Shown piece by piece: positions 7,772 through 14,223 of a stretch of 25,623 bases of DNA; the first letter of the stretch is position 1; the number at the start of each line of letters is the position of its first letter. The translations under genes and the position numbers were made by a program. The DNA lies in IMG/VR virus record IMGVR_UViG_3300033153_003488, positions 1 to 25,623 of that record. One strand, 5' to 3'. The stretch is from a virus. The notes below the pieces were generated by a model. It made no database searches. It worked only from the letters and a program-made list of their open reading frames with translations, and was not told the DNA's origin.

Positions 7772-8086
7772 TTGAAAACAAAAACAGTAGGGCCGTTAGA
7801 CTTAAAGACTTCTCAGAAGTCTGATACTGTGCTTATTGATAGTACAGGACCTATTTCTATACAGCCTGTTGTTGAGAATCTTTGTGGATCTCCAGCATAT
7901 ACCTTAGAATCTTCCAATGACAAAGAGAACTTTGTTGCCTACGATCCTTTATCTACGGATGTATCTTTAGAAGACTCAATTCAAATTAATTACGAGAAAA
8001 TCCCATGGAAGTACATGCGTATTTCTGTTGCTTCTAGAACAGGAGATTCTGGATTGGCTAGTTTTATCTTCGTGTACAATGGGTAA
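7772..8086 (+). CDS. Small virion-type protein (104 aa); TTG start or frameshifted from ATG at 7750
   Basis: This frame encodes about 104 residues of probable beta-sandwich (SDTVLIDSTGPISIQPV, then WKYMRISVASRTG). The only start codon in frame after the last stop is TTG at 7772, with ATA also in frame at 7754, which is unusual here. In another frame, an ATG at 7750 with a normal-looking leader gives 24 residues before TGA at 7822. A +1 shift between about 7772 and 7820 would join it to this frame. The natural gene may therefore start at 7750 with a shift, either programmed or a sequence error. The C-terminus overlaps the next gene by eight bases. It is probably a small fibre or baseplate protein; no family is recognised. 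Confidence 0.6.
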   Translation: MKTKTVGPLDLKTSQKSDTVLIDSTGPISIQPVVENLCGSPAYTLESSNDKENFVAYDPLSTDVSLEDSIQINYEKIPWKYMRISVASRTGDSGLASFIFVYNG

Positions 8087-8762
8087 AGTAATTCAAATAC
8101 CGGGACCTGTACAGATTTTAACTGTAGCTGATCATAGTCAGTTGAATCTCGATGACGGAACTAATCCTCACGGCACTACAAAGGCTGATGTTGGTCTTGG
8201 GAATGTCGATAATACAAGTGACTTAAACAAGCCGATTTCTACAGCTACGCAAACAGCTTTAAATGGAAAAGAGAACGATCTTGGAAATCCTGCATCGAAT
8301 GGATATATTCTTTCGTCAACAATTGGTGGTGTTCGTTCATGGGTTGTTCCTCCGAGCGCATCATTTATTGATTATACATCTAGAGATACGACAACGATAT
8401 CAACGTTTTCTACAACTGGGGTTACTCATTCGAATTTCGTTCAGGCTGGACTAGATAATTCAAAAACATACATTGTGGATTGTTTCTTGATATGGTCGCA
8501 TGATGCTACTTCGAGTGATGCTTTCTTTGAGTTTAGAAACTTTGCGGTAAATATTTTGAGTGAAAGATTGCAGATAGAACCTAAAGACTCTTCTGGCGCT
8601 GGGCCTGGAGGCACTAATCAAAGGATCGATATGTTCCTAAGCGGGGAGACTACTCCTACGGCTGGACAGATTCAATTAGATCTTTTATTTGGAACTTCAA
8701 ATGCAGCTCAGGAAACTACTATTTATGAGGTGAGATTTTCTATTCGTGAAAAACAAGTATAA
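8079..8762 (+). CDS. Phage tail fibre protein with LGNVDNTSD-type motif (227 aa)
   Basis: I place the start at ATG 8079 (MGKVIQIPGP) rather than further upstream, because the upstream extension would lie inside the preceding gene in another frame. Residues ~38-65 contain a segment beginning KADVGLGNVDNTSDLNKP, followed by ISTATQTALNGKEND. This is a very common tail fibre motif in phages and prophages, usually just before the receptor-binding tip. Residues ~95-227 look like a beta jelly-roll (SFIDYTSRDTTTISTF to YEVRFSIREKQV). The gene overlaps its upstream neighbour by eight bases and its downstream neighbour by one. Role: host recognition, well supported by the motif. Confidence 0.85.
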   Translation: MGKVIQIPGPVQILTVADHSQLNLDDGTNPHGTTKADVGLGNVDNTSDLNKPISTATQTALNGKENDLGNPASNGYILSSTIGGVRSWVVPPSASFIDYTSRDTTTISTFSTTGVTHSNFVQAGLDNSKTYIVDCFLIWSHDATSSDAFFEFRNFAVNILSERLQIEPKDSSGAGPGGTNQRIDMFLSGETTPTAGQIQLDLLFGTSNAAQETTIYEVRFSIREKQV

Positions 8763-10204
8763 TGGCAACAGTAACTAAAAATATAGCGAGTATTAATTTT
8801 CGTAGATTCATCGAAGAGTTGAAGGCTAGTTCGTTTTCAGCTAAGTATGTCACTATTGAGAAGTATTTTTATGATGGGGCAGACGTTGGGGATATTATAA
8901 TAGAGTTAACATCTGCTTTAACGGGGCCTGAAGATGCTGATCTTGATGCTATTATATTGGCTCACGACCCCACTCCTGATCCTGCTATTCCAGATTATGC
9001 TGGATTAGAGAATAGGATTATTGTAAATCAAGAAAATGTAGCAACAACGTTGGGTGGTATTATCGATTCATCTAAAGAATACTTTTTAGACGGTGTTATA
9101 GATATGAGCGGCGTTACTGTTGAAGTTCCAGCGGGAGGAATCAATATAAAAGGCTTCGATTTTGATGTGTCTAAAATGATTTGTAGCGACCCGAATTACA
9201 CTATGTTTACTTCTGCTGTTGGCGGTAGTGGCAATGTTTTAGGTATTGATTACGCAATTGAAGTAACTGGCTCTAGCTCAAAGGTTTATGCGCTTGAATC
9301 CGCTACAGGTTTTGACGCTTTTGAGTTTTCGAGAATTAACTATAATAATTGCTCTTCTCTTGGTTATATTGACGGGTATAGACAAGGGCTAGAAAGCGGA
9401 ACGGGTCGCTTTGGAGGCTCCCCCTCTTTGGAATTCCGGGGAAGCTGGAACGGTTTTAGGGTTACAACTTCTATCGTTAGGGTGTTATCGGCCTCAATGA
9501 CTGAGCCACTATTTAAGGCGGGAGCCGGTTTTTTAATGTCTAATCGTTTTTTAACGGATATTAATTGCGACCTACCAACAAGCGCGGCTTTTTGCGATTT
9601 CTCAGCGGCTAATTTTTCTAATCCTTCAACGCTTCAAGTTCATGGCGCTATATTCACGCGCAACGGAACTTCTAATGCTGAGGATACTAATATATTTAGC
9701 AATATAGCTAAAAGTGAATTGCCAAGCGATTTTAAACGTAATCAAGGTGTTAGCAACACTTTTGTTGGGGGCGTTAATACTGTTACAGGAGAAATACAAA
9801 CAATAATATCAAGCTCCGGCACGTTTGAAACTATGGACGGAACATTTACACCGTCAGATATGGAACATTTTGACTCCCCTTCAAATGGTAAGTTGAGGCA
9901 TTTAGGGAACAATCCTCGTGAGTTTCGCGTTGTAGCTGATCTGACTGTCGATGGAAACCCTGACAGAGAGCTAACGGCTCGTGTAAAGAGGTGGGATGAT
10001 TCTTCAAGCTCTTTTATCACGGTTTTTGACCAGAGGCGACAAGTCAACTCTCTTGTTAGAGGGAGAGATGTTGCGTTTTTTAGTATCTACACTCATGTAA
10101 CACTTGATAAAAACGACTATGTTTTTTTAGAAGTAGCTAACAATACAGATTCAACAAATGTAACTTTAGAGGCTTCAAGTTTTTTGGATATAGAACAGCG
10201 TTAA
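8762..10204 (+). CDS. Large tail fibre/spike protein (480 aa)
   Basis: The N-terminal ~80 residues (INFRRFIEELKASSFSAKY) probably form a helical attachment region. After a proline-rich linker (HDPTPDPAIPDY), residues ~100-330 have the strand-turn rhythm of a parallel beta-helix (IDMSGVTVEVPAGGINIKGF). Residues ~345-480 look like a jelly-roll tip (REFRVVADLTVDGNPD, then VTLDKNDYVFLEVANNTD). This is the last gene of the appendage operon and the largest complete fibre in the window. The middle part uses AGC, GGC and GCG codons noticeably more than the rest, suggesting replacement of the central domain by recombination. A receptor-binding or glycan-binding role is inferred; no catalytic residues are evident. 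Confidence 0.75.
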   Translation: MATVTKNIASINFRRFIEELKASSFSAKYVTIEKYFYDGADVGDIIIELTSALTGPEDADLDAIILAHDPTPDPAIPDYAGLENRIIVNQENVATTLGGIIDSSKEYFLDGVIDMSGVTVEVPAGGINIKGFDFDVSKMICSDPNYTMFTSAVGGSGNVLGIDYAIEVTGSSSKVYALESATGFDAFEFSRINYNNCSSLGYIDGYRQGLESGTGRFGGSPSLEFRGSWNGFRVTTSIVRVLSASMTEPLFKAGAGFLMSNRFLTDINCDLPTSAAFCDFSAANFSNPSTLQVHGAIFTRNGTSNAEDTNIFSNIAKSELPSDFKRNQGVSNTFVGGVNTVTGEIQTIISSSGTFETMDGTFTPSDMEHFDSPSNGKLRHLGNNPREFRVVADLTVDGNPDRELTARVKRWDDSSSSFITVFDQRRQVNSLVRGRDVAFFSIYTHVTLDKNDYVFLEVANNTDSTNVTLEASSFLDIEQR

Positions 10205-10252
10205 CGTTGCTCTAGATTAAAGATGTTCATGTGGACGTTCTCTGTAAAAGAT

Positions 10253-10274
10253 AAAATACTAAGCTTAGTATTTT
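10253..10274. promoter_or_regulatory. Perfect 22-bp palindrome between fibre and lysis genes
   Basis: The 22 bases centred on an AAGCTT core read identically on both strands (each half is AAAATACTAAG). There is no loop and no T-run after it, so it resembles a dimeric protein-binding operator more than a terminator. It lies 48 bases after the last fibre stop and 38 bases before the first lysis-region ATG. The site could control transcription into the lysis cassette, which is inference. Confidence 0.6.
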
Positions 10275-10288
10275 AAGTATAAATACTT
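10275..10288. repeat. Short inverted repeat adjoining the palindrome
   Basis: The arms AAGTAT and ATACTT are separated by two bases, directly abutting the 22-bp palindrome. Together they make a 36-base AT-rich dyad region. It could be a second half-site for the same regulator or part of a promoter. Confidence 0.5.
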
Positions 10289-10295
10289 ATCTTAG
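10288..10295 (+). promoter_or_regulatory. Possible -7 promoter element before lysis-region genes
   Basis: TATCTTAG differs at one position from the Bacteroidota -7 consensus TAnnTTTG. It sits 17 bases ahead of the ATG at 10313 and right next to the inverted repeats. A -33 element is not clear, so this is tentative. Confidence 0.3.
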
Positions 10296-10312
10296 CAAAA
10301 AAAAATAGAGTG

Positions 10313-10528
10313 ATGAAGGAAACATTGGAATTAATACACAAGTACGGAGTCTCAGCTATATTGTTTATATGGTTAAGTGTACTTCAGGTTCAATTTAACA
10401 ATGCTCAAGATCGTTTATTTGATTGCTATGATGAAAGAATAGAAGAGTCTAAGTTTGCAGATGATCAGGCTGAATCTTTAAGGTGGTATGCGATACTTCC
10501 TAAGGAAACAAAAATTAAAAATTCATGA
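10313..10528 (+). CDS. Small membrane protein, holin-region (71 aa)
   Basis: A single hydrophobic segment lies near the N-terminus (VSAILFIWLSVLQVQF), followed by a charged soluble tail (NNAQDRLFDCYDERIEESKF). ATG at 10313 is preferred; a GTG three bases earlier is also possible. The gene overlaps the next small membrane gene (ATGA) and lies upstream of the endolysin. Small single- or double-pass proteins in this position are often holins or holin regulators. I recognise no named family, so the lysis role rests on topology and location. Confidence 0.65.
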   Translation: MKETLELIHKYGVSAILFIWLSVLQVQFNNAQDRLFDCYDERIEESKFADDQAESLRWYAILPKETKIKNS

Positions 10529-10713
10529 CTACTCCACCTTTAAAACCTAGTAAATTTAACATCTTACTTATTGCAATTAAGGCTATCTCTGGTATCGCCG
10601 GAGGCGCGATGATTCTTACGGAAAACCATCCGTATATCAGTTTAGCTATCCTAGCTCTTGGAGCTGCTGCAAACGAAGTTCAGGCTTACATCAAGACTTA
10701 CACTGGTAAGTGA
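10525..10713 (+). CDS. Small two-segment membrane protein, holin candidate (62 aa)
   Basis: There are two hydrophobic stretches (residues ~12-31, NILLIAIKAISGIAGGAM, and ~36-52, YISLAILALGAAANEV). They are separated by a short polar turn and followed by a short basic C-terminus (YIKTYTGK). Size and topology match small holins, which permeabilise the inner membrane to release endolysin. It is coupled to the preceding gene by an ATGA overlap, and the endolysin gene follows after 67 bases. It is the better holin candidate of the pair, but the assignment is by topology and context only. Confidence 0.65.
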   Translation: MTTPPLKPSKFNILLIAIKAISGIAGGAMILTENHPYISLAILALGAAANEVQAYIKTYTGK

Positions 10714-10750
10714 TGCTCTTCTGTCTTACAGGCTTTTAGATTAAAAACAC

Positions 10751-10758
10751 TATATTTG
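10751..10758 (+). promoter_or_regulatory. Promoter -7 element for endolysin gene
   Basis: TATATTTG exactly matches the Bacteroidota -7 consensus TAnnTTTG and lies 22 bases upstream of the endolysin ATG, in the only sizeable gap of the lysis cassette. The -33 region is not a clear match. It may allow endolysin expression independent of the long appendage transcript. Confidence 0.5.
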
Positions 10759-10780
10759 ATGTAGACAAAAACAGTAAAAG

Positions 10781-11632
10781 ATGGCGCAGAACAAGAGTAT
10801 TATAGTAAAAAGAGGAGATTACGGATCGCATATTATTGAGATCCAGAAAGGATTAAAGGCATCGGGTTTTTGGCCCTCTCTTGTTCCTTATTCAAAAAAT
10901 TTCGGCCCTACAACGGATAAGTGTGTTAGGTCGTATCAAAAAGCTAAAGGTCTTGTTGTTGACGGAAAGGTAGGCTCTGAGACACTTAAAGCATTAGGTG
11001 TGCATATTACTGTTCATACAGACTCATCTTTTGATGAGAAGTATAAAGGGGTAGTTATTCAAGGATCAGTTTTCCCGGATAAACCTATCAAGAACAATGT
11101 TAGAGTTCGATTGAACAAAGAGATTGTTAACGAGTATATTCCTGAAATGAAATCGGTAATGTCTGACAAACCTAGAGGTTTCCAATTGTTGATCACTATT
11201 ATGGCTTACAAGGAAGGCTTTCGTAATGGCACTCGTTCTTACAGAACAAACAATCCGGGAAACATCGGTAATACTGATTCAGGAGCTAACAAGCATAACG
11301 GGACGCTTAAGAGCGGAATTATGCTTCAAAGGGATTACATCACCAAAATAGCAAAAGGAAAGCACAGAGCGTACCCTATGGGTAAAACTAAGCTTATTAA
11401 GCCTTACTTCTCAAAAGAGATCGCAAAGCATTCTAAGCTTTACGGTATGAGTCCTTATGTGCCAGGGTACGAATTTGTATTTACAGGGCAATTGGATCAG
11501 TTCGTAAAGATTTATGCGACAGGTGCAAGAGCGGGGAATAGCTATTTATCTATGATCATCTCTTATTTTAAAGCAAATGGAATTGAAATAAACGCTCAGA
11601 GTAAGATTCAGGATATTATTAAAATGAGATAG
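10781..11632 (+). CDS. Endolysin: peptidoglycan-binding domain plus lysozyme-like catalytic domain
   Basis: Residues ~8-72 are a PG_binding_1-type domain (KRGDYGSHIIEIQKGL, AVRSYQ-like core CVRSYQKAKGLVVDGKVG). These domains grip peptidoglycan. After a linker, residues ~125-270 form the putative catalytic domain with FQLLITIMAYKEGFRNG, where Glu145 is a plausible catalytic acid, followed by RTNNPGNIGNTDSG. The latter motif resembles phage lysozyme/transglycosylase-like enzymes. There is no signal peptide, so export would depend on a holin, and two candidates lie directly upstream. The spanin-like gene follows after two bases. Muralytic function is well supported by architecture and context. 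The exact bond cleaved is not certain. Confidence 0.85.
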   Translation: MAQNKSIIVKRGDYGSHIIEIQKGLKASGFWPSLVPYSKNFGPTTDKCVRSYQKAKGLVVDGKVGSETLKALGVHITVHTDSSFDEKYKGVVIQGSVFPDKPIKNNVRVRLNKEIVNEYIPEMKSVMSDKPRGFQLLITIMAYKEGFRNGTRSYRTNNPGNIGNTDSGANKHNGTLKSGIMLQRDYITKIAKGKHRAYPMGKTKLIKPYFSKEIAKHSKLYGMSPYVPGYEFVFTGQLDQFVKIYATGARAGNSYLSMIISYFKANGIEINAQSKIQDIIKMR

Positions 11633-11634
11633 TT

Positions 11635-12063
11635 ATGAAGTACTTGTATTTAATCCTTTTGATATCATTAACAGCTTGTAGCCCTGTAAAGAGGCTTAAT
11701 AGGCTTATTGATAAGCATCCTGAATTAATTCGTACTGAAACGGTAACTATAAGGGATACTGTTGAAGTGGTTGTTCCAGAGGTGAAGCATGATACCATGT
11801 TCTTAGAGAAGAGCCTTCATGACACTGTATTCATTCAGAAGGATCGATTAAAGATTAAGATCTGGAAGGTTAGTGACACGATCCGTGTAGAAGGGGAGTG
11901 TGAAACCGATACTATAAGGTTGGTCCGGGAAATAGAAGTTCCTGTAAAGTATTACAAAGATGATTATAAATGGTGGCACAAGATCCCTTGGTGGGTTTAT
12001 TTCCTTATCTTCGGTACTGGAGGCTACTTTTTGTATGTCAAATTCAAACATTTAATAAAATAG
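11635..12063 (+). CDS. Probable unimolecular spanin (lipoprotein with C-terminal membrane anchor)
   Basis: Residues 1-15 are a lipoprotein signal with a lipobox (LTAC, lipidated Cys15), which should anchor the N-terminus in the outer membrane. Residues ~118-135 are a transmembrane segment (WWVYFLIFGTGGYFLYVK) with a basic end, for the inner membrane. The periplasmic part carries five DT(V/M/I) units (at Asp41, 53, 63, 81 and 92), suggesting extended beta structure. A single protein spanning both membranes is the layout of u-spanins such as T1 gp11, which fuse the membranes in the last step of lysis. It directly follows the endolysin gene. The role is inferred from topology and position, not sequence homology. 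Confidence 0.75.
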   Translation: MKYLYLILLISLTACSPVKRLNRLIDKHPELIRTETVTIRDTVEVVVPEVKHDTMFLEKSLHDTVFIQKDRLKIKIWKVSDTIRVEGECETDTIRLVREIEVPVKYYKDDYKWWHKIPWWVYFLIFGTGGYFLYVKFKHLIK

Positions 12064-12068
12064 AACTC

Positions 12069-12281
12069 ATGGCTGAACATTCAGATTACATAGGTCACGT
12101 AAATATTGATCCGGCGGAAAACGGATGGATAGTGAAATGGCTAGAAAAGGGAGAGTCTACTACAGAATCATTTTACGATCATTGTGAGCACGTTCAAAAG
12201 AAGAAAGTGTTTACATCAAAAGAAACTGATAAAGCATTTGATCACTTTAAGAAGCTTAAGCTCCAAGAGCTAGGTAAATAG
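12069..12281 (+). CDS. Small protein at end of late operon (70 aa), unknown
   Basis: ATG at 12069 is chosen. A longer reading would overlap the spanin gene by ~94 bases in another frame. The protein is polar, with a beta-like first half (HSDYIGHVNIDPAENGWIVK) and a Lys-rich helical second half (KAFDHFKKLKLQELGK). No signal peptide or membrane segment is seen. It is the last gene before the convergent terminator. I do not recognise it; a regulatory or accessory role is possible. Confidence 0.6.
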   Translation: MAEHSDYIGHVNIDPAENGWIVKWLEKGESTTESFYDHCEHVQKKKVFTSKETDKAFDHFKKLKLQELGK

Positions 12282-12304
12282 TTTTTATGGTTTGGTTAAA
12301 AACA

Positions 12305-12336
12305 AAGCCCGGTATCATTAATTTGATACCGGGCTT
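12305..12336. terminator. Bidirectional intrinsic terminator between converging operons
   Basis: A perfect 13-bp stem (arms AAGCCCGGTATCA and TGATACCGGGCTT) encloses a 6-base loop. On the - strand it is followed by TGTTTTT, giving a good U-tract. On the + strand it is followed by ACCCTTTTC, a weaker one. It lies between the stop of the last + gene and the stop of the last - gene, exactly where transcription converges. Confidence 0.9.
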
Positions 12337-12358
12337 ACCCTTTTCGATAATAATCTCT

Positions 12359-12772
12359 CTAGAATGGAGAGTCGTCGTCTTCTTCTTTTTCAGTATCATC
12401 CTCAACCTTTTGTTCGATTGATTCTTCTACCTCTTCAGTTGTTACACTCTTGAAGCCATCATCAACTGCTGTTGAATTAATGCTTTCTGGAGCTTCTACG
12501 ACTTTCTTTCCTGTGAGTGGTTTTTCTGGAACATGAATCTCAATGGTCTTATCTTCAAAGTTGAACTTTCCTTCAAGCTTATGCTTATTGAAGAACATGA
12601 ACATCTTTTCAATGTTTACATTTAACCCATTTCCTGTAGATCCAATATCGAAGTTTTTAATCTGAGCTTCGATATTCAGGTTCATCAGTTCACAAACGCG
12701 TGTAAAGACTTCTTTCCTAGCCTTTACATCGTTTGATTTGAACGTTAGAGTTTTCATTTTAACTTCTGACAT
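12359..12772 (-). CDS. Phage protein with SSB-type acidic C-terminal tip (137 aa)
   Basis: The first ~90 residues form a small folded domain (MKTLTFKSNDVKARKEVF, then KLEGKFNFEDKTIEIHVPEK) that I cannot assign. Residues ~100-137 are a long acidic disordered tail ending in DDDSPF. This is the form of the conserved tip of bacterial single-stranded DNA-binding proteins, which recruits replication and repair partners. It follows the OB-fold-like protein after nine bases on the same strand, and that protein also ends in such a tip. It is therefore probably a DNA-binding or replication-accessory partner. A second start six residues in (MKTLTF) is possible. It is the last gene of the early operon. 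Confidence 0.7.
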   Translation of the reverse strand: MSEVKMKTLTFKSNDVKARKEVFTRVCELMNLNIEAQIKNFDIGSTGNGLNVNIEKMFMFFNKHKLEGKFNFEDKTIEIHVPEKPLTGKKVVEAPESINSTAVDDGFKSVTTEEVEESIEQKVEDDTEKEEDDDSPF

Positions 12773-12781
12773 GGCCTAGTA

Positions 12782-13291
12782 TTAGAATGGCATATCATCG
12801 TTTTCATCCGCTTCAGTCTCAGGTGTAGCCGCTTCAGCAACAGTACTCTGTTCTACTAATGGGGTAGATGCTACGGATCCTGTACCTAAGGGTTCAACAT
12901 TTGAATTAACAAGAACATCCCATCCGTGATAATCTCTACCTCCAGATTTGTGTTTTTGAATTCCTTGCCATACAACTTTAATGTATTGACCTGGAACGAT
13001 CTTCTTTGCGATTAGGCTGTTAAGAACACCTGTACCCCATACGTTTACTTTTCCAGATGGATCAGCATCACCTACCAAGTGGGCTTGATTCCCAACTTTG
13101 TCCACCTTGATCTCATGGATAATTGAGTTGTTGTCTCCAACTCCAGTTTGACACCCTAAGTAGTATCCTACTATCCAAGAGTCATCTCCAGGCTGAAGAG
13201 CTTGAAGGTTATTAGTTTTTGAAGAACCAGTTTGTTTTGGTTCCCATGTTTGTCCTGAGCCTTTTACTGACTCGAATCCGTCATTTGACAT
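12782..13291 (-). CDS. Probable single-stranded DNA-binding protein (OB-fold-like, 169 aa)
   Basis: Residues ~30-130 have a strand pattern fitting an OB fold (WIVGYYLGCQTG, KVNVWGTGVLNSLI, YIKVVWQGIQKHKSGGRDYH). The G-x-x-Y-H ending is common in phage single-stranded DNA-binding proteins. A disordered Ala/Glu/Thr-rich tail ends in ENDDMPF, the classic SSB tip that binds partner proteins. Its neighbours are the replication genes upstream and a second acidic-tip protein downstream. The role would be to coat single-stranded DNA during replication and recombination. The tip is direct evidence. The fold is a reading of the sequence and has not been confirmed by structure prediction. Confidence 0.75.
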   Translation of the reverse strand: MSNDGFESVKGSGQTWEPKQTGSSKTNNLQALQPGDDSWIVGYYLGCQTGVGDNNSIIHEIKVDKVGNQAHLVGDADPSGKVNVWGTGVLNSLIAKKIVPGQYIKVVWQGIQKHKSGGRDYHGWDVLVNSNVEPLGTGSVASTPLVEQSTVAEAATPETEADENDDMPF

Positions 13292-13330
13292 AACTTATTT
13301 ATTTATTTGGTTAAAAAATACTATTTAAAA

Positions 13331-13376
13331 AGAAGAGGGATTAGATCGCCTTGGCAGGACCAACCGTCCCTCTTCT
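13331..13376 (-). terminator. Intrinsic terminator after phage lipoprotein gene
   Basis: Perfect 10-bp arms (AGAAGAGGGA and TCCCTCTTCT) enclose a 26-base loop that itself holds a short TTGG/CCAA stem. On the - strand it is followed by TTTTTAAATAG, giving a U-tract. It lies 26 bases after the lipoprotein stop and 39 bases before the SSB-like gene start. It should therefore reduce read-through into that gene unless another promoter exists between them. Confidence 0.75.
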
Positions 13377-13402
13377 AGGTGTAGCTATTGTTAGCTAGTT
13401 AT

Positions 13403-14167
13403 TTATTGAGGTATTGGACCTGTCAAGATACTACCAATCCCTCCGGCTCCTCCAGCGGCAGTTCCGCCAGTGTTGATTCCACCGCCACCAAGAGGTCGTT
13501 GCTTTTTCCTTTTGTGAAAACCACGTAGCTTATCAGCGTATTTACCTGAAATATCGTTATCATGTACATCATATCCTACCATACAGATAGTCGATGAATA
13601 TTCGTCAGGCATTGCGTTATAGAATTTAACTCCTAATGCTCCAGATTGATCTCTTAATTCATCAACAATGACATAGCCTGTAGCGTGTCCATTTGCCCAA
13701 TCAGGGAAGTTGTCCATAAATCTTACAATGTCAGGATTTACTGCTGTTTCTGTGGTTGCTACCGCACCGCTGGATGTGGATTTGTAAACAACTAAGTTCG
13801 ATATTGTAGTATCAACTATGGGACACAACACATGATAGCCATTGTTTTCTGAATCAATAGCATAGTAAATAGCCATACCAGTGCATTCTTCAGGAGAGAA
13901 TAATGTATCTAAGATTGCATCACTTACTTGAAATGAAGCAGGCCAGTTTGGATGATCTGCCTGAAAGTTTGCTGTAAGAGTATCGAACTCAGTGAAGGTA
14001 ATTTCATCACCTACATACTCATCAAAAGGACTAGAGCTTCTAGCGTTTGAAATGTCATTGATGGAATGGGTAGGTTTTGTGGATCCTAATTCCTTTTCAC
14101 ATGAAGTGAAAGTGATTGTCGCTATCATCGTTAGCAGCATAAATAGAAAATTGTAATTTTTCATCAT
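13403..14167 (-). CDS. Phage-encoded lipoprotein (254 aa), unknown role
   Basis: Residues 1-23 are a lipoprotein signal: basic start (MMKNYN), hydrophobic core, and TFTSC with the lipidation site at Cys23. The mature part has an acidic flexible region, a globular middle (residues ~50-220, with a NFPDWANGHATGYVIVD segment), a basic patch (FHKRKKQRP) and a Gly-rich tail (GGGGINTGGTAAGG). No known domain is recognised. It stands between early-gene unknowns and the SSB-like pair and has its own terminator. Lipoproteins in early phage regions sometimes block superinfection by altering the receptor or DNA entry. That is a plausible but unproven role. Its start could also be the second Met. Confidence 0.75.
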   Translation of the reverse strand: MMKNYNFLFMLLTMIATITFTSCEKELGSTKPTHSINDISNARSSSPFDEYVGDEITFTEFDTLTANFQADHPNWPASFQVSDAILDTLFSPEECTGMAIYYAIDSENNGYHVLCPIVDTTISNLVVYKSTSSGAVATTETAVNPDIVRFMDNFPDWANGHATGYVIVDELRDQSGALGVKFYNAMPDEYSSTICMVGYDVHDNDISGKYADKLRGFHKRKKQRPLGGGGINTGGTAAGGAGGIGSILTGPIPQ

Positions 14168-14223
14168 TATTTGTTTTTGTGTTTTATTTTCGCGGCACTC
14201 ACGCAGCCTACATCATCGTATTT

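Noticed and set aside
8028-8078. 17-codon N-terminal extension of the LGNVDNTSD fibre
   Set aside because: It lies within the previous gene in another frame, and MGKVIQIPGP at 8079 is the natural start with a short overlap.
9742-10047. 101-codon frame on the - strand inside the last fibre gene
   Set aside because: Antisense to a clear protein with no supporting context.
11970-12068. 33-codon N-terminal extension of the 70-aa gene
   Set aside because: It lies almost entirely within the spanin-like gene in another frame; ATG 12069 just after the spanin stop is more likely.
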